Assembly (NCBI RefSeq): GCF_001182785.1
Contig: NZ_CP012099.1
Location: 3,408,501-3,472,500 of the forward strand
DNA length: 64,000 bases
Origin: Bacillus thuringiensis
GTDB taxonomy: Bacteria > Bacillota > Bacilli > Bacillales > Bacillaceae_G
Direction of reading: 5' to 3'
Of this stretch, positions 42,636-53,268 are shown in pieces (position 1 is the stretch's first letter; each line of letters opens with the position of its first letter). Under the pieces are notes generated by a model that was not told the DNA's origin, searched no databases, and worked only from the letters and a program-made list of their open reading frames with translations. The translations under genes were made by a program, and so were the position numbers.

Positions 42636-45057
42636 ACTCCGGTCGTTTTTTCGTCCACGTTTCTACTACTTCACCAGTATCATTAACATCTAGCACTAGG
42701 CTACCATTACTATACCGGTCTTTATTTCGATACGCTTTCGGATCAATTTCTTCTACAATGTTTTTCTCTGTCTTCATGTAAACTAATTCATCGTCCCGAA
42801 CAATTTCAATACCGACAATGCGGTACGGATTACGTTTTAACTCTTTGAAAATAACAAGACCTCGCTTTGCCCTCGTCGATTTCTCAATTTCTGATGCTTT
42901 TAGACGCTTTACAGCACCGCGCTGCGTTACGAGAATAAGTTGATCTTTGTCACCATTTAATGGTTTACCAGAAGCGACATAGTCATCTTCTTTTAAATTA
43001 ATTGCTTTCACACCAGCAGCTCTTACACCGACTGGACTTACTTCATCTTCATGGAAAATAAGTGCATATGCACCATGTGTAGCAAGAACGATATCACTCG
43101 TTCCATCTGTCGCAAATATATCGACAACTTCATCACCTTTTTTCAAGTTTACAGCAACGAATGCCCTTGAATAACGCTGAACTTTATATTGATTTAATTC
43201 TGTTTTCTTTATCATACCATTTCGCGTTACAAATACGATAAATCGTTTTTCTTCCTCAAAGTTCGGTACAACCGTTGCCCAAATGATTGTTTCATCTCGG
43301 TCGAGTGAAACGATATTTGCAACGTGCTGACCTAAATCTTTCCAACGAATATCTGGCATTTCGTATACTGGAAGATATATATAGTTTCCTTTACTTGTGA
43401 ATAAAAGAACTGTTTCAGTCGTATTCGTATCGAATCGTTCAAGTAAGATGTCACCCTCTTTCATACCGAAGTCTTTGCCGTTTGAGGCATTATGCGAGCG
43501 CCATCCAGTACGTTTCACATATCCTTCTTTCGTTACAGTAACGATGACATCTTCTTGTGGAATCATCACTTCTACGTCTATTTTAATTTCTTCAATTTGC
43601 TCTTCAATAATAGCACGGCGATCATCACTATATGTTTTCTTAACTCTCTTCAAATCAGTTTTAATGACTTGAAGTAATCTTTTTTCACTTTGTAAAATTG
43701 ACTGTAGCTCTAGAATTTTCTTATTAAGCTCATCTGCTTCTTCTTGTAACGCCGTAATGTCTGTATTCGTTAAGCGATATAATTGCAAGGATACAATTGC
43801 TTCCGCTTGTGCTTCTGTAAAGCCAAATTTTGCACTTAAATTATCTTTCGCATTACGTTTATCTTTTGAAGCTCGAATTGTCTCGATTACTTGGTCTAAA
43901 ATCGATAATGCTTTCTTTAAACCTTCTACAATATGTTGACGATTTTCTGCTTTTCTTAATTCATACTGTGAACGTCTCGTAATAACCTCTTTTTGATGTC
44001 CAATATAAGCATCCAAAATTTTCGGTAATGTCATAAGTGTTGGACGACGATTATTGATCGCTACCATATTAAAGTTATATGGAATTTGCAAATCTGTATT
44101 TTTATATAAATAATTTAAAATACCTTCGGCGTTTGCTTCTTTCTTTAATTCAACAACAATTCGTAAACCAGTACGATCTGTCTCATCACGTACTTCAGCA
44201 ATACCATCTAACTTTTTATCTAGACGTAATTCATCCATTTTCTTTACAAGGTTCGCCTTATTCACTTCGTAAGGAATTTCAGTGATTACAATTTGTTGTT
44301 TCCCACCGCGTACTGTTTCAACTTCTGCTTTTCCGCGAATAATAATTTTACCTTTACCTGTTTCATACGCCTTTTTAATACCATCAATCCCTTGAATAAT
44401 ACCACCTGTTGGGAAATCTGGTCCTTTCATAACTGTTAATAAATCATCAACAGTACTATTTGGCTTATCAATACGCATCATTGTAGCGTCAATAACTTCT
44501 CCAAGATGATGCGGAGGAATTTCTGTTGCATAACCAGCGGAAATCCCTGTAGATCCGTTCACTAATAAATTCGGGAACGCTGCTGGTAATACAACTGGTT
44601 CTTCACTTGTATCATCAAAGTTTGACACGAATTCAACTGTTTCTTTATCAAGATCACGTAATAATTCAGATGCGATTGGTGATAAACGAGCTTCCGTATA
44701 ACGCATTGCTGCCGCTGGATCCCCATCAACACTACCGTTATTACCATGCATTTCAACTAAAACATTACGTACTTTCCAAGTTTGGCTTAAGCGTACCATT
44801 GCCTCATATACAGAGGAATCTCCATGTGGATGATAATTACCAATAACGTTACCTACTGTTTTAGCTGATTTACGAAACGCTTTATCATGTACATTACCTT
44901 CTACATACATAGAATATAAAATACGTCTTTGTACTGGCTTTAAGCCATCACGTGCATCTGGAAGTGCACGATCTTGAATAATATATTTACTATAACGTGC
45001 AAAACGATCACCTAACACGTCTTCAAGCGGGAGGTCATGAAACTTCTCTGCTTGCAT
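42634..45057 (-). CDS. parC: DNA topoisomerase IV subunit A
   Basis: An 807-residue type IIA topoisomerase A subunit: winged-helix and tower region with [11 protein letters not shown] and the quinolone region [13 protein letters not shown] (wild-type Ser and Glu present), catalytic tyrosine in RYTEARLS, and a C-terminal beta-propeller without a canonical GyrA box. Adjacent parE and the yneT-parE-parC order identify it as ParC rather than GyrA. It decatenates daughter chromosomes. ATG 45057 has GGAGGTGG upstream, 1 bp after the parE stop. Confidence 0.96.
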   Translation of the reverse strand: MQAEKFHDLPLEDVLGDRFARYSKYIIQDRALPDARDGLKPVQRRILYSMYVEGNVHDKAFRKSAKTVGNVIGNYHPHGDSSVYEAMVRLSQTWKVRNVLVEMHGNNGSVDGDPAAAMRYTEARLSPIASELLRDLDKETVEFVSNFDDTSEEPVVLPAAFPNLLVNGSTGISAGYATEIPPHHLGEVIDATMMRIDKPNSTVDDLLTVMKGPDFPTGGIIQGIDGIKKAYETGKGKIIIRGKAEVETVRGGKQQIVITEIPYEVNKANLVKKMDELRLDKKLDGIAEVRDETDRTGLRIVVELKKEANAEGILNYLYKNTDLQIPYNFNMVAINNRRPTLMTLPKILDAYIGHQKEVITRRSQYELRKAENRQHIVEGLKKALSILDQVIETIRASKDKRNAKDNLSAKFGFTEAQAEAIVSLQLYRLTNTDITALQEEADELNKKILELQSILQSEKRLLQVIKTDLKRVKKTYSDDRRAIIEEQIEEIKIDVEVMIPQEDVIVTVTKEGYVKRTGWRSHNASNGKDFGMKEGDILLERFDTNTTETVLLFTSKGNYIYLPVYEMPDIRWKDLGQHVANIVSLDRDETIIWATVVPNFEEEKRFIVFVTRNGMIKKTELNQYKVQRYSRAFVAVNLKKGDEVVDIFATDGTSDIVLATHGAYALIFHEDEVSPVGVRAAGVKAINLKEDDYVASGKPLNGDKDQLILVTQRGAVKRLKASEIEKSTRAKRGLVIFKELKRNPYRIVGIEIVRDDELVYMKTEKNIVEEIDPKAYRNKDRYSNGSLVLDVNDTGEVVETWTKKRPE

Positions 45058-45058
45058 G

Positions 45059-47023
45059 TTATTCCACCTCCGTCTCCATAATCATTTCATTTTCTAAAAT
45101 ATTTCCTTCTTCTTGCATACCAAACTGTACATTACGTTCAATCCATTTACGGCGTGGTTCTACTTTATCGCCCATTAATGTTGTAACGCGACGCTCTGCT
45201 CTTGCTGCATCATCAATTTTCACGCGAATTAATGTACGCGTTTCAGGATTCATTGTTGTTTCCCATAATTGATCCGCATTCATTTCACCAAGTCCTTTAT
45301 AACGTTGTAACATATAGCCTTTGCCAACTTTTTTCGTTACACCGTCTAATTCCTCATCTGACCAAGCGTATTCAATTACCTCACTCTTACCTTTTCCTTT
45401 ACTTACTTTGTATAAAGGAGGAAGTGCGATAAACACTTTACCAGCTTCGATAAGTGGCTTCATATATCTGTAGAAGAACGTTAATAACAATACTTGAATA
45501 TGAGCTCCATCCGTATCGGCATCGGTCATAATTACAACTTTATCGTAGTTAATATCTTCAACATCAAATTCATTTCCTACACCGCCGCCAATCGCATAAA
45601 TGATTGTATTAATCTCTTCATTTTTAAAGATATCAGCAAGCTTTGCTTTCTCTGTATTAATTACTTTACCACGTAATGGTAATACGGCCTGGAAACGACG
45701 GTCTCGTCCTTGTTTCGCTGAACCACCGGCAGAGTCACCCTCTACTAAATACAATTCGTTTTTCTGAGGATTACGTGATTGTGCAGGTGTTAACTTCCCG
45801 CTTAACGTACCTTCTGATTTTTTTTTCTTCTTACCACTACGTGCTTCTTCTCTCGCTTTACGAGCAGCCTCACGTGCTTGCGCTGCTTTAACTGCCTTTC
45901 TCACAAGAAGTGTAGCTACATCCGGGTTTTCCTCTAAAAAGTAAGCTAAATGCTCTGATACAATGGCATCAATAGAAGAACGAGCTTCACTTGTACCAAG
46001 TTTCCCCTTCGTTTGTCCTTCAAACTGAAGTACTTCTTCTGGTACACGTACAGAAACGATAGCCGCTACACCTTCACGAATATCTGTACCTTCTAAATTT
46101 TTATCTTTTTCTTTTAATAATGAAACTTTACGAGCATACTCATTGAACACACGCGTCATTGCTGTTTTAAATCCAGCTTCGTGTGTTCCACCATCTTTTG
46201 TACGTACGTTATTTACAAACGAAAGAATATTTTCTGAGTAACCATCATTAAACTGGAATGCTAGTTCTGCTTCAATCCCGTTTTGTTCACCAGTGAAGTA
46301 TACAACCGGGTGAATTGAATCTTTTTCTTCGTTTAAATATGAAACGAAAGCTTCAATTCCTGTTTCATAATGAAATACATCCTCTAAATCATTACGTTCG
46401 TCTTTTATCGAGATTTTCATTCCTTTTAATAAGAATGCAGATTCACGTAATCTCTCACATAATGTTTCATAATTATAATTTGTCGTGCTGAAAATCGTTG
46501 TATCTGGTTTGAAGTGCATTGTCGTACCAGACTCTTTTGTTTTCCCGATTTTCTCTAACGTCGTTGCAGGAACGCCACCATTTTCAAAGCGTTGTTCATA
46601 AATGCTACCATCACGTTTAATTGTTACTACTAACCATTCTGACAAGGCGTTTACAACTGATGCCCCAACACCGTGTAAACCACCACTCGTTTTATAGCCA
46701 CCTTGACCAAACTTACCACCTGCATGAAGTACAGTTAAAATAACTTCAGGTGTAGGTTTCCCAAGTTTATGCATTCCCGTAGGCATTCCTCGCCCTTTAT
46801 CTATAACGCTAATACTATTATCTTTATGTATTACGACTGAAATTTCGTCGCCAAATCCCGCTAACGCTTCGTCAACGGAGTTATCTACTATTTCATATAC
46901 TAAATGATGCAATCCACGGCTATCCGTACTCCCGATATACATACCCGGGCGTTTTCGAACGGCTTCAAGTCCTTCTAACACTTGAATCGCATCTTCATTA
47001 TATTGGAACTGATGCTTCGCCAA
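45059..47023 (-). CDS. parE: DNA topoisomerase IV subunit B
   Basis: A 654-residue subunit with the GHKL ATPase motifs ([35 protein letters not shown]), the TOPRIM motifs ([26 protein letters not shown]) and the C-terminal [14 protein letters not shown] segment ([19 protein letters not shown]). It drives strand passage together with ParC. The start is TTG 47023, with AAAGGGG about 9 nt upstream. It is the first gene of parE-parC. Confidence 0.96.
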   Translation of the reverse strand: MAKHQFQYNEDAIQVLEGLEAVRKRPGMYIGSTDSRGLHHLVYEIVDNSVDEALAGFGDEISVVIHKDNSISVIDKGRGMPTGMHKLGKPTPEVILTVLHAGGKFGQGGYKTSGGLHGVGASVVNALSEWLVVTIKRDGSIYEQRFENGGVPATTLEKIGKTKESGTTMHFKPDTTIFSTTNYNYETLCERLRESAFLLKGMKISIKDERNDLEDVFHYETGIEAFVSYLNEEKDSIHPVVYFTGEQNGIEAELAFQFNDGYSENILSFVNNVRTKDGGTHEAGFKTAMTRVFNEYARKVSLLKEKDKNLEGTDIREGVAAIVSVRVPEEVLQFEGQTKGKLGTSEARSSIDAIVSEHLAYFLEENPDVATLLVRKAVKAAQAREAARKAREEARSGKKKKKSEGTLSGKLTPAQSRNPQKNELYLVEGDSAGGSAKQGRDRRFQAVLPLRGKVINTEKAKLADIFKNEEINTIIYAIGGGVGNEFDVEDINYDKVVIMTDADTDGAHIQVLLLTFFYRYMKPLIEAGKVFIALPPLYKVSKGKGKSEVIEYAWSDEELDGVTKKVGKGYMLQRYKGLGEMNADQLWETTMNPETRTLIRVKIDDAARAERRVTTLMGDKVEPRRKWIERNVQFGMQEEGNILENEMIMETEVE

Positions 47024-47140
47024 ACTCCTTGCCCCTTTCCTAATCCAAAATCAGAACATATGTTTCTATTATAGAATAACGCCTCGACTATAGTTTTGGC
47101 AAGTTATCTTATCTCTTTTATATACCATCTTCAATAGAAA

Positions 47141-47164
47141 AATCCTTGTTTTCTCACAAGGATT
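47141..47164 (-). terminator. Terminator of the 31-residue gene
   Basis: AATCCTTGT-TTTCTC-ACAAGGATT; followed on the minus strand by TTTTTCTATT. Confidence 0.7.
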
Positions 47165-47228
47165 CCTCTAGGCTACTATTTCAGAAAAATAATCGTTTGT
47201 CAACGAGAAATGGATATGTATTCCAAGA

Positions 47229-47324
47229 TTACACATTCCAAACCTTTATTATGATCCAAATGATCAAAATCCAAAATGGGATTACAAATAACAATCCCCA
47301 AAAACAGCCTTTAAAAAATCTCAT
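47229..47324 (-). CDS. 31-residue single-span membrane peptide
   Basis: ATG 47324 with GAGGTG 6 nt upstream encodes MRFFKGCFWGLLFVIPFWIL followed by IIWIIIKVWNV: a basic start, then an uninterrupted hydrophobic, tryptophan-rich helix. It is too short for routine gene calls but has a good ribosome site and its own terminator. It lies between yneT and parE. No family is recognised; the role of such peptides is often to modulate a membrane protein, which is only a suggestion here. Confidence 0.65.
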   Translation of the reverse strand: MRFFKGCFWGLLFVIPFWILIIWIIIKVWNV

Positions 47325-47398
47325 GATGAACACCTCGTTCATCGGCCCTACTTATCTATAATGAGGGCTGAATCAATCTTTCTACCTTTAAATCTATA

Positions 47399-47812
47399 CT
47401 ATTTTGTCATCGCATGTTCTACTTTAATACAACGATCCATTATTACAGTATAGTCTTTTTCTTTTAAAAGTTTATATGTATCTTCATCTTGTACTCCTAA
47501 TTGTGCCCAAAAAACATCTGCATCAATCTCTACAAATTCTTTTGCAACATCCATTAAAAACTCTGAGCGACGAAATACATTTACAATGTCAACGTGTTCC
47601 TTAATATCCTTTAGTGAAGAAACTGCCTTTTCTCCAAGCACCTCATCTACTGTTGGATTAACTGGAATAATGCGGTATCCAGCATCTTGCATTGCTTTTG
47701 AAACCATATACGATGTACGTTCTGGCTTATCTGATAATCCAACAACCGCAATTGTTTTGCTTTTCTTTAATACTTCACCAATTTCCGTACGAGTTGGGTT
47801 TTCAATTGTCAT
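47399..47812 (-). CDS. yneT: CoA-binding protein YneT
   Basis: A 137-residue Rossmann-fold protein of the CoA_binding_2 family, with KTIAVVGLSDKPERTSYMV near residue 20, IIPVNPTVDEVLGEKAV and the terminal DRCIKVEHAM. The family binds CoA; its cellular role is undefined. The gene order yneT-parE-parC is the same as in B. subtilis. ATG 47812 has GGAGGG upstream. Confidence 0.92.
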   Translation of the reverse strand: MTIENPTRTEIGEVLKKSKTIAVVGLSDKPERTSYMVSKAMQDAGYRIIPVNPTVDEVLGEKAVSSLKDIKEHVDIVNVFRRSEFLMDVAKEFVEIDADVFWAQLGVQDEDTYKLLKEKDYTVIMDRCIKVEHAMTK

Positions 47813-47846
47813 AATTAATCCCTCCTATTCCTTTAGTATAGCCGAT

Positions 47847-47883
47847 AAAGAAAGTCTCTTTCAATATGAAAGAGACTTTCTTT
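47847..47883. terminator. Terminator of htrA
   Basis: Perfect 16-bp stem AAAGAAAGTCTCTTTC-AATAT-GAAAGAGACTTTCTTT immediately downstream of htrA on the minus strand. Confidence 0.75.
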
Positions 47884-47891
47884 TATTTCGA

Positions 47892-49133
47892 TTATTGATT
47901 CTTTGTAGCTGAATTATCTGCTAAAGTAGCTGTTTTCGTCATTTTTTGACCGTTACGATAGAAAGTAACTTCTACTTTCTCGCCTACTTTTTTCTTCTCA
48001 TATAAATATTTACGGAATTGAAGTGAGTTTTCTACTTTTTGATCATCTAATGCTACTACAATATCATATTGCTCTAAACCAGCTTTTTCTGCCGGTGATA
48101 TTGGATAAATTTTACCTAATACAACACCATTCGTTACTTCTTTCGGTACTTTCAATTGATTGACTGCATAAGCTTGCACATCTTCTAACGAAACGACACC
48201 TACTCCAAGAGCTGGACGTTTTACTACTCCGTCTTTTTCAAGTGATTCAATAACTGGCTTTGCGATATTAATTGGAATAGCAAATCCAATTCCTTCAACT
48301 TCTTGTTGTGCAATTTTACTTGAATTAATCCCAATTATTTCACCGTTTTGGTTAAATAATGCACCACCACTATTACCAGGGTTAATCGCTGCATCAGTTT
48401 GAATAACTTGTGCTTGCCAATCTGGGCGTTTATCGCCATCAATATCAACTGGGATTTCGCGTTCTTTACTACTGATTATACCTTCCGTTACACTTCCGTC
48501 AAATCCAAGTGGGTTACCGATTGCAATTGCTTTTTCACCCGCACGGATTTTACTTGAGTCACCTAAAGTTGCAACTTTATTCACATTAGATCCGTCAATT
48601 TCAACAACAGCTAAATCTAACCAAGGATCTTTCCCTACTAACTTTGCATCTACCTTTTTACCATCACTTAGTTTTACAGCAAGTTTATTTGCTCCATCTA
48701 CTACGTGGTTGTTTGTTACAATATATGCTTTATTTCCTGCTTTTTTATAAATAACACCTGATCCTGAACCAGCTTGTTGTTCTTGACCTGTCGGTTGCAT
48801 CGCAAATGGATCAACACTTTGTTGCATATTAATAACACCTACAACAACATCTTTCGCCCCTTCAATCATACCAGGTAAATCAGTTTCATTTTTCGCTTTA
48901 TTTACAACTGGAACTACAGTACCTTCTACTTTTGAATCCGAACTAAATGATGATACTGGCGCTCCATTATTTTGAGCCCATGGCATATATGGTGCTGCAA
49001 AACTAATCGAAACCGCTCCGACTACAGCCCCCACTAAACCTGTGAAGAAATAGCCTTTTTTACTACCTGATTTTCTCACTTCTCTCGTTTCACTATGCTC
49101 TTCATTTAAATTTGGTCCGTCGTAATATCCCAT
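47892..49133 (-). CDS. htrA: HtrA-like membrane-anchored serine protease
   Basis: A 413-residue S1C protease: cytoplasmic N-terminus, one membrane segment (GYFFTGLVGAVVGAVSISFA, about 28-47), a trypsin-like domain with the triad His in VTNNHVVDG, Asp in PWLDLAVVEI and Ser in INPGNSGGALFN, and a C-terminal PDZ domain (about 290-400). It removes or refolds misfolded secreted proteins at the membrane. ATG 49133 has GAGGGG upstream. It sits downstream of an orphan response regulator, but a terminator-like element between them argues for separate transcription. Confidence 0.94.
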   Translation of the reverse strand: MGYYDGPNLNEEHSETREVRKSGSKKGYFFTGLVGAVVGAVSISFAAPYMPWAQNNGAPVSSFSSDSKVEGTVVPVVNKAKNETDLPGMIEGAKDVVVGVINMQQSVDPFAMQPTGQEQQAGSGSGVIYKKAGNKAYIVTNNHVVDGANKLAVKLSDGKKVDAKLVGKDPWLDLAVVEIDGSNVNKVATLGDSSKIRAGEKAIAIGNPLGFDGSVTEGIISSKEREIPVDIDGDKRPDWQAQVIQTDAAINPGNSGGALFNQNGEIIGINSSKIAQQEVEGIGFAIPINIAKPVIESLEKDGVVKRPALGVGVVSLEDVQAYAVNQLKVPKEVTNGVVLGKIYPISPAEKAGLEQYDIVVALDDQKVENSLQFRKYLYEKKKVGEKVEVTFYRNGQKMTKTATLADNSATKNQ

Positions 49134-49220
49134 GCTTTATTTCCCCTCTCTGGTGAATTCGTATTTTCAGTATAGTCACGTTTTGTGTCCTTCTTGTGAA
49201 CTCATCGTGAAATCCAATTA

Positions 49221-49265
49221 AAAAAATACTCCTATCTAACATTGTAGACAAGAAAAGTATTTTTT
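49221..49265 (-). terminator. Weak terminator of the response regulator gene
   Basis: AAAAAATACT and AGTATTTTTT pair across a 25-nt loop; T-run on the minus strand. The long loop makes it a modest candidate. Confidence 0.45.
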
Positions 49266-49336
49266 GTACATTCTACCTTCAAAAGAGAGTATCAAATCGC
49301 CATTTTCCTAGGCTAAATTACACAAATCGTTCTAGA

Positions 49337-50014
49337 TTATTCTTCAAATTTATAACCAACTCGAATAACAGTACCGATATGCGTCGCTTTATCTCCCAGC
49401 TTATTTCGAAGTTTTTTAATATGGGTATCAACCGTTCGGTCATCACCGTAATAGTCATATCCCCATAACTGGTCTAATAAATGTTGACGTGATAACACGA
49501 TTCCTTTGTTCTCCATTAAATAAACGAGAAGTTCAAATTCTTTATGTGTCAATATAATTTCTTCTCCATCTACTAAAACAGTTCTAGATAGACGATTCAC
49601 TTCTATTCCAGCTAAAGACATAGCATTTTCTTCCGCTACTCCTACCGCACCATCCGCACGTTTCAATAACGTCTTCGCGCGAGCTACTAACACTTTCGGG
49701 CTAAATGGTTTCGTTACATACTCGTCTGCACCTAATTCGAAACCTAACAATGTATCATCCTCATCCGAACGTGCTGTCAACATAATAATTGGTACTGCTG
49801 ATTCTTTTCTAATTCGTCTACAAACAGACCATCCATCTATTTCCGGTAACATAATATCTAACATAATTAAATCAATTTCATGCTCTGCAAATAACTCTAA
49901 CGCTTTTTTTCCATCTTCTGCTTCGATTACTTCAAAGCCTTCATTACGAAAATAATCACTAACAATTTCACGTAGTCTTCTTTCATCTTCAACAAGCAAT
50001 ACTGTTTTATTCAT
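49337..50014 (-). CDS. OmpR/PhoB family response regulator (orphan)
   Basis: A 225-residue response regulator: receiver domain with the acidic pair E9/D10, phospho-acceptor D53 (LIMLDIML), T in IIMLTARS and K in EYVTKPFSP; C-terminal winged helix with RTVDTHIKKLRNKLG and RVGYKFEE. No histidine kinase gene is adjacent, which is unusual for this subfamily, so its kinase must be encoded elsewhere. ATG 50014 has GGCGGG upstream. It lies between nrdG and htrA on the same strand, 18 bp after nrdG, so it may be co-transcribed with nrdDG. Confidence 0.92.
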   Translation of the reverse strand: MNKTVLLVEDERRLREIVSDYFRNEGFEVIEAEDGKKALELFAEHEIDLIMLDIMLPEIDGWSVCRRIRKESAVPIIMLTARSDEDDTLLGFELGADEYVTKPFSPKVLVARAKTLLKRADGAVGVAEENAMSLAGIEVNRLSRTVLVDGEEIILTHKEFELLVYLMENKGIVLSRQHLLDQLWGYDYYGDDRTVDTHIKKLRNKLGDKATHIGTVIRVGYKFEE

Positions 50015-50032
50015 ATAATCTATCCCGCCTTT

Positions 50033-50485
50033 TTACTCTTTCAATCGAATAATACGTTGATTGGAGCTTCCGCGAAATGGAAGTGTTAAATCTTTTTTCT
50101 CAATTTCAAACCTTCCATCGACCAAAACATCCCCATAATGTAACAACTCTATCATATCATTATTTTGAGAACTCTGTATCTCTTCTAACGTATAACCTGT
50201 ATACATCCATAGGTTTTTTTTCAAATCTTTCACGATCTTTGCTACCTTTTTTACTTCAGCAGCTTGAAAAAATGGATCTCCACCTGAAAATGTTACATCA
50301 GTTAATGGATTACTTGCAATCTCTTTCACAATTTCTTCTACTGTCATTTCCGTTCCGTTGCAAATATTCCACGATTTTGGATTATGGCAACCGACACAAC
50401 GATGCGGACAGCCCGCAAAAAACACGACCGTCCGCAATCCTTCTCCATCTACTACACTATCATGAATAATATTCATCACTTTCAT
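50033..50485 (-). CDS. nrdG: Anaerobic ribonucleotide reductase activating protein
   Basis: A 150-residue radical-SAM activase with the cluster motif CPHRCVGC near residue 26, the small NrdG size, and VTFSGGDPFFQ. It generates the glycyl radical on NrdD using SAM and reduced flavodoxin. Its ATG overlaps the nrdD stop by 4 bp, so the two are translated together. It confirms a class III ribonucleotide reductase for growth without oxygen. Confidence 0.94.
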   Translation of the reverse strand: MKVMNIIHDSVVDGEGLRTVVFFAGCPHRCVGCHNPKSWNICNGTEMTVEEIVKEIASNPLTDVTFSGGDPFFQAAEVKKVAKIVKDLKKNLWMYTGYTLEEIQSSQNNDMIELLHYGDVLVDGRFEIEKKDLTLPFRGSSNQRIIRLKE

Positions 50486-52338
50486 TTATGTTTCACCCGA
50501 TCTATCTCTTCACTACGTTTCGCACTATTCCACTTCGACATATCTCCTACAAGATAGCCTGTTATGCGGCGAATTCTTTCTATATTAGCCTCATCTTCAT
50601 TCCCGCAACTTGGACATTCATTTCCAATAACCCCGTGATAACTACAGCACTTACAACGGTCAACAGGATGATTAATTGAACCGTATCCAACACCATGTTC
50701 TGCCATGGCTTGTACAATTTGTTTTAATGCCTTTTTGTTATGCATTGCTGCTCCGTCTAGTTCAATATACGTAATGTGTCCTCCATTACATAGAGCATGG
50801 AACGGGCCTTCTAAACGGATTTTTTTTATCGCTTGAATGTTATAATAAACTGGAATATGGAATGAATTCGTATAGTAATTATGGTTCGTTATACCGCTAA
50901 TCACGCCAAATTCTTCTCTATCTTTTTTCACAAACTTCCCTGACAATCCTTCCGCTGGAGTTGCAATTATCGAGAAATTCAGTTGATGTTCTTCTGTCGC
51001 TTTATCCATTCTATCTCTCATAAAGGAAATAATTTCATACCCAAGTTTCCATGATTCTTCATCTTCCCCATGATGCTTTCCTGTTAAAGCTACTAAACAT
51101 TCCGCAAGACCGATAAAACCAATACTTAACGTCCCTTGTTTTAAAATCGAAGCTACGGAGTCTTCAGGCTGCAATGTTTCTCCACCACGCCATACACCTT
51201 GTGAATATAAAAACTGAAAATCTCTTGCTCGCTTCGTACATTGATACGCAAATCTTTCTAATAGCTGCTTAATTCCTAAATCTAAATAGTAGTTTAGCGC
51301 TTCAAAAAATGCTTCTTTTGAACCACTAATTAACGCTAATTTCACTAAATTAATAGACGTAAATGATAAATTCCCTCTACCAATCGCTGTTTCTTCTCCA
51401 TGTATATTAGACATAACACGGGTACGACATCCCATGTAACATACTTCACTTTCTGGTCTTCCATCATAATGCACTGCATTAAACGGAGCATCTAAAAATG
51501 AAAAGTTAGGGAATAATCGCTCTGCAGTTGTCTCTAATGCTAATTCAAATAAATCGTAGTTCGGATCACTTTCTTCAAAATTCACACCTTTTTTCATCTT
51601 GAAAATTTGAATCGGAAAAATCGGTGTCTCTCCTTTACCAAGCCCAGCTTGTGTCGCTTTTAAAAGTTGTTTAATCAACAGTCTTCCTTCTTTTGATGTG
51701 TCTGTTCCGTAATTAATAGAAATAAACGGTACTTGTCCTCCGCCCCTACTATGCATACTATTCGAATTATGAACGAAAGCCTCACACGCTTGATACGTAT
51801 CATTTTCCGTTTCTTTCCACGCGAATTCTTCTATTTGTTCTTTCGTAAGCGGATATGATTGTAATCGTTTTTTATGTCTCTCAATTGTTTTTCGTACATA
51901 AGGTGCTAAATCAATATCAAAGAGTGCAAACGATTGACCACCATGCTGCATATTTTGATTCGCTTGAAAAATAATAGACGAAAGAGCCAATGCACTTTTA
52001 ATGTCTTGCGGTTGTCTCATATGTCCATGTCCAGTATGAAAACCGTTAGCAAGCATTTGCGCTAACGGAATTTGCGAACAAGTCGTCGTTCCTGTCGTAT
52101 AAAAATCTAAATCATGTGGATATAATATATTTTCATTTATCGCTTTTTTCACTTGATCTGACAATAAATTCTCAACAGCATAATATTTTGCACTCTCAGA
52201 TGCGAACGTTCCCATTACGCCCATTGGAGAGCGGCCGTCTACATTTGCATTTTCTTGCATTAAATCTTGTTCATTGCCGTGGACTATCGTCTCAAACACT
52301 TTCATTAATTCTTCTCCACGTGTAATATTTCGTAACAT
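50482..52338 (-). CDS. nrdD: Anaerobic ribonucleoside-triphosphate reductase
   Basis: A 618-residue class III reductase with the C-terminal zinc site (CKCCSYHG ... CPSCGNE) and the glycyl-radical region RRITGYLVGDMSKWN; the radical glycine is in GYL. It reduces ribonucleoside triphosphates to deoxy forms in the absence of oxygen. I see no N-terminal ATP-cone domain, which would make it shorter than the E. coli enzyme. ATG 52338 has GGTGGAGGG upstream; a second ATG 11 codons in (GGAGAAG) is possible. Confidence 0.94.
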   Translation of the reverse strand: MLRNITRGEELMKVFETIVHGNEQDLMQENANVDGRSPMGVMGTFASESAKYYAVENLLSDQVKKAINENILYPHDLDFYTTGTTTCSQIPLAQMLANGFHTGHGHMRQPQDIKSALALSSIIFQANQNMQHGGQSFALFDIDLAPYVRKTIERHKKRLQSYPLTKEQIEEFAWKETENDTYQACEAFVHNSNSMHSRGGGQVPFISINYGTDTSKEGRLLIKQLLKATQAGLGKGETPIFPIQIFKMKKGVNFEESDPNYDLFELALETTAERLFPNFSFLDAPFNAVHYDGRPESEVCYMGCRTRVMSNIHGEETAIGRGNLSFTSINLVKLALISGSKEAFFEALNYYLDLGIKQLLERFAYQCTKRARDFQFLYSQGVWRGGETLQPEDSVASILKQGTLSIGFIGLAECLVALTGKHHGEDEESWKLGYEIISFMRDRMDKATEEHQLNFSIIATPAEGLSGKFVKKDREEFGVISGITNHNYYTNSFHIPVYYNIQAIKKIRLEGPFHALCNGGHITYIELDGAAMHNKKALKQIVQAMAEHGVGYGSINHPVDRCKCCSYHGVIGNECPSCGNEDEANIERIRRITGYLVGDMSKWNSAKRSEEIDRVKHK

Positions 52339-52427
52339 TTATAACCCTCCACCAATATGTTGTTGTCTTGTGATTAAAATGTTACTACATATAGTCTTAC
52401 TGTTTCTGTGAGAAATGTAACATTACT

Positions 52428-52443
52428 GTGAAATTTTTTTCAC
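52428..52443. promoter_or_regulatory. Palindrome upstream of nrdD, Fnr/Rex-like
   Basis: GTGAAA-TTTT-TTTCAC, a perfect palindrome 90 bp from the nrdD start. The arms resemble both Fnr (TGTGA...TCACA) and Rex (TTGTGAA...TTCACAA) sites, but the spacing is 2 bp wider than either consensus. It may serve redox control of nrdDG. An NrdR-like ACTATATGTAGT lies at about 52384-52395. Confidence 0.35.
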
Positions 52444-52563
52444 GAAATAATGAATTTTTCATTTACAAAAAAGAAATGTGCTCTTTACAAATGTATGGTA
52501 CAATATACGGGAAAAACTCTTTTTACCCTTTATCAACACATTTGAATAAAGGAGACTGAACTT

Positions 52564-53160
52564 ATGGTTACTACATATCTTTTATTTATCGTTGCCTACT
52601 TACTTGGCTCGATTCCATTTGCACTAGTTGTTGGAAAAATTGGCTACGGAATCGATATTCGTGAGCACGGGAGCGGTAATCTAGGCGGAACAAACACATT
52701 CCGCACATTAGGGAAAAAAGCAGGTTTTACCGTTACAATTGCTGACATTTTAAAAGGGACATTAGCAACAAGTCTACCAATGATTTTCGGATTAGATATT
52801 CACCCACTATGGTTCGGGTTAGCGGCTGTTCTTGGACATGTCTACCCGATCTTCGCGAAATTCCGCGGTGGTAAAGCAGTTGCAACTTCTGCTGGGGTGC
52901 TATTATGCTATTCACCAGTTGTTTTTGCAATATTAGCTGTTGTATTTTTCACCCTTTTATTTACAACAAGATACGTATCACTTTCTTCTATGGTAACAGC
53001 AGTTGTTGCTGTTATTGCATCCATTGTTAGCGGGGATAAAATCTTCATTATTGCGATGTGTTTATTAGCAGGTATGGTTATTTATAAACACCGTGCAAAT
53101 ATCAGACGAATTATAAATAAAACTGAGCCTAAAGCAAACTTTTCAAAAAAGCAAAAATAA
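52564..53160 (+). CDS. plsY: Acyl-phosphate glycerol-3-phosphate acyltransferase PlsY
   Basis: A 198-residue membrane enzyme with five hydrophobic segments and the three PlsY motifs: [34 protein letters not shown] and [20 protein letters not shown]. It transfers the acyl group of acyl-phosphate to glycerol 3-phosphate, the first step of phospholipid synthesis. Start ATG 52564 has AAAGGAG upstream. In B. subtilis it is yneS and stands next to yneT; here nrdDG, a response regulator and htrA intervene. Confidence 0.95.
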   Translation: MVTTYLLFIVAYLLGSIPFALVVGKIGYGIDIREHGSGNLGGTNTFRTLGKKAGFTVTIADILKGTLATSLPMIFGLDIHPLWFGLAAVLGHVYPIFAKFRGGKAVATSAGVLLCYSPVVFAILAVVFFTLLFTTRYVSLSSMVTAVVAVIASIVSGDKIFIIAMCLLAGMVIYKHRANIRRIINKTEPKANFSKKQK

Positions 53161-53173
53161 GATCGTAACCCAC

Positions 53174-53224
53174 ATAACGCAAAAAGAAAACGTGAAGCAT
53201 ATTAATAGCGTCTTTTTGCGTTAT
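53174..53224 (+). terminator. Terminator of plsY
   Basis: Perfect 14-bp stem ATAACGCAAAAAGA / TCTTTTTGCGTTAT, followed by TTTTTTA. Confidence 0.7.
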
Positions 53225-53268
53225 TTTTTATACTAAAGAAAAAGCAACATAATTTGGAGGAACTATAC

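Noticed and set aside
42634..47023. Assignment of this pair as gyrA/gyrB
   Set aside because: The yneT-parE-parC order, ~654/807-residue sizes and lack of a clear GyrA box favour topoisomerase IV.
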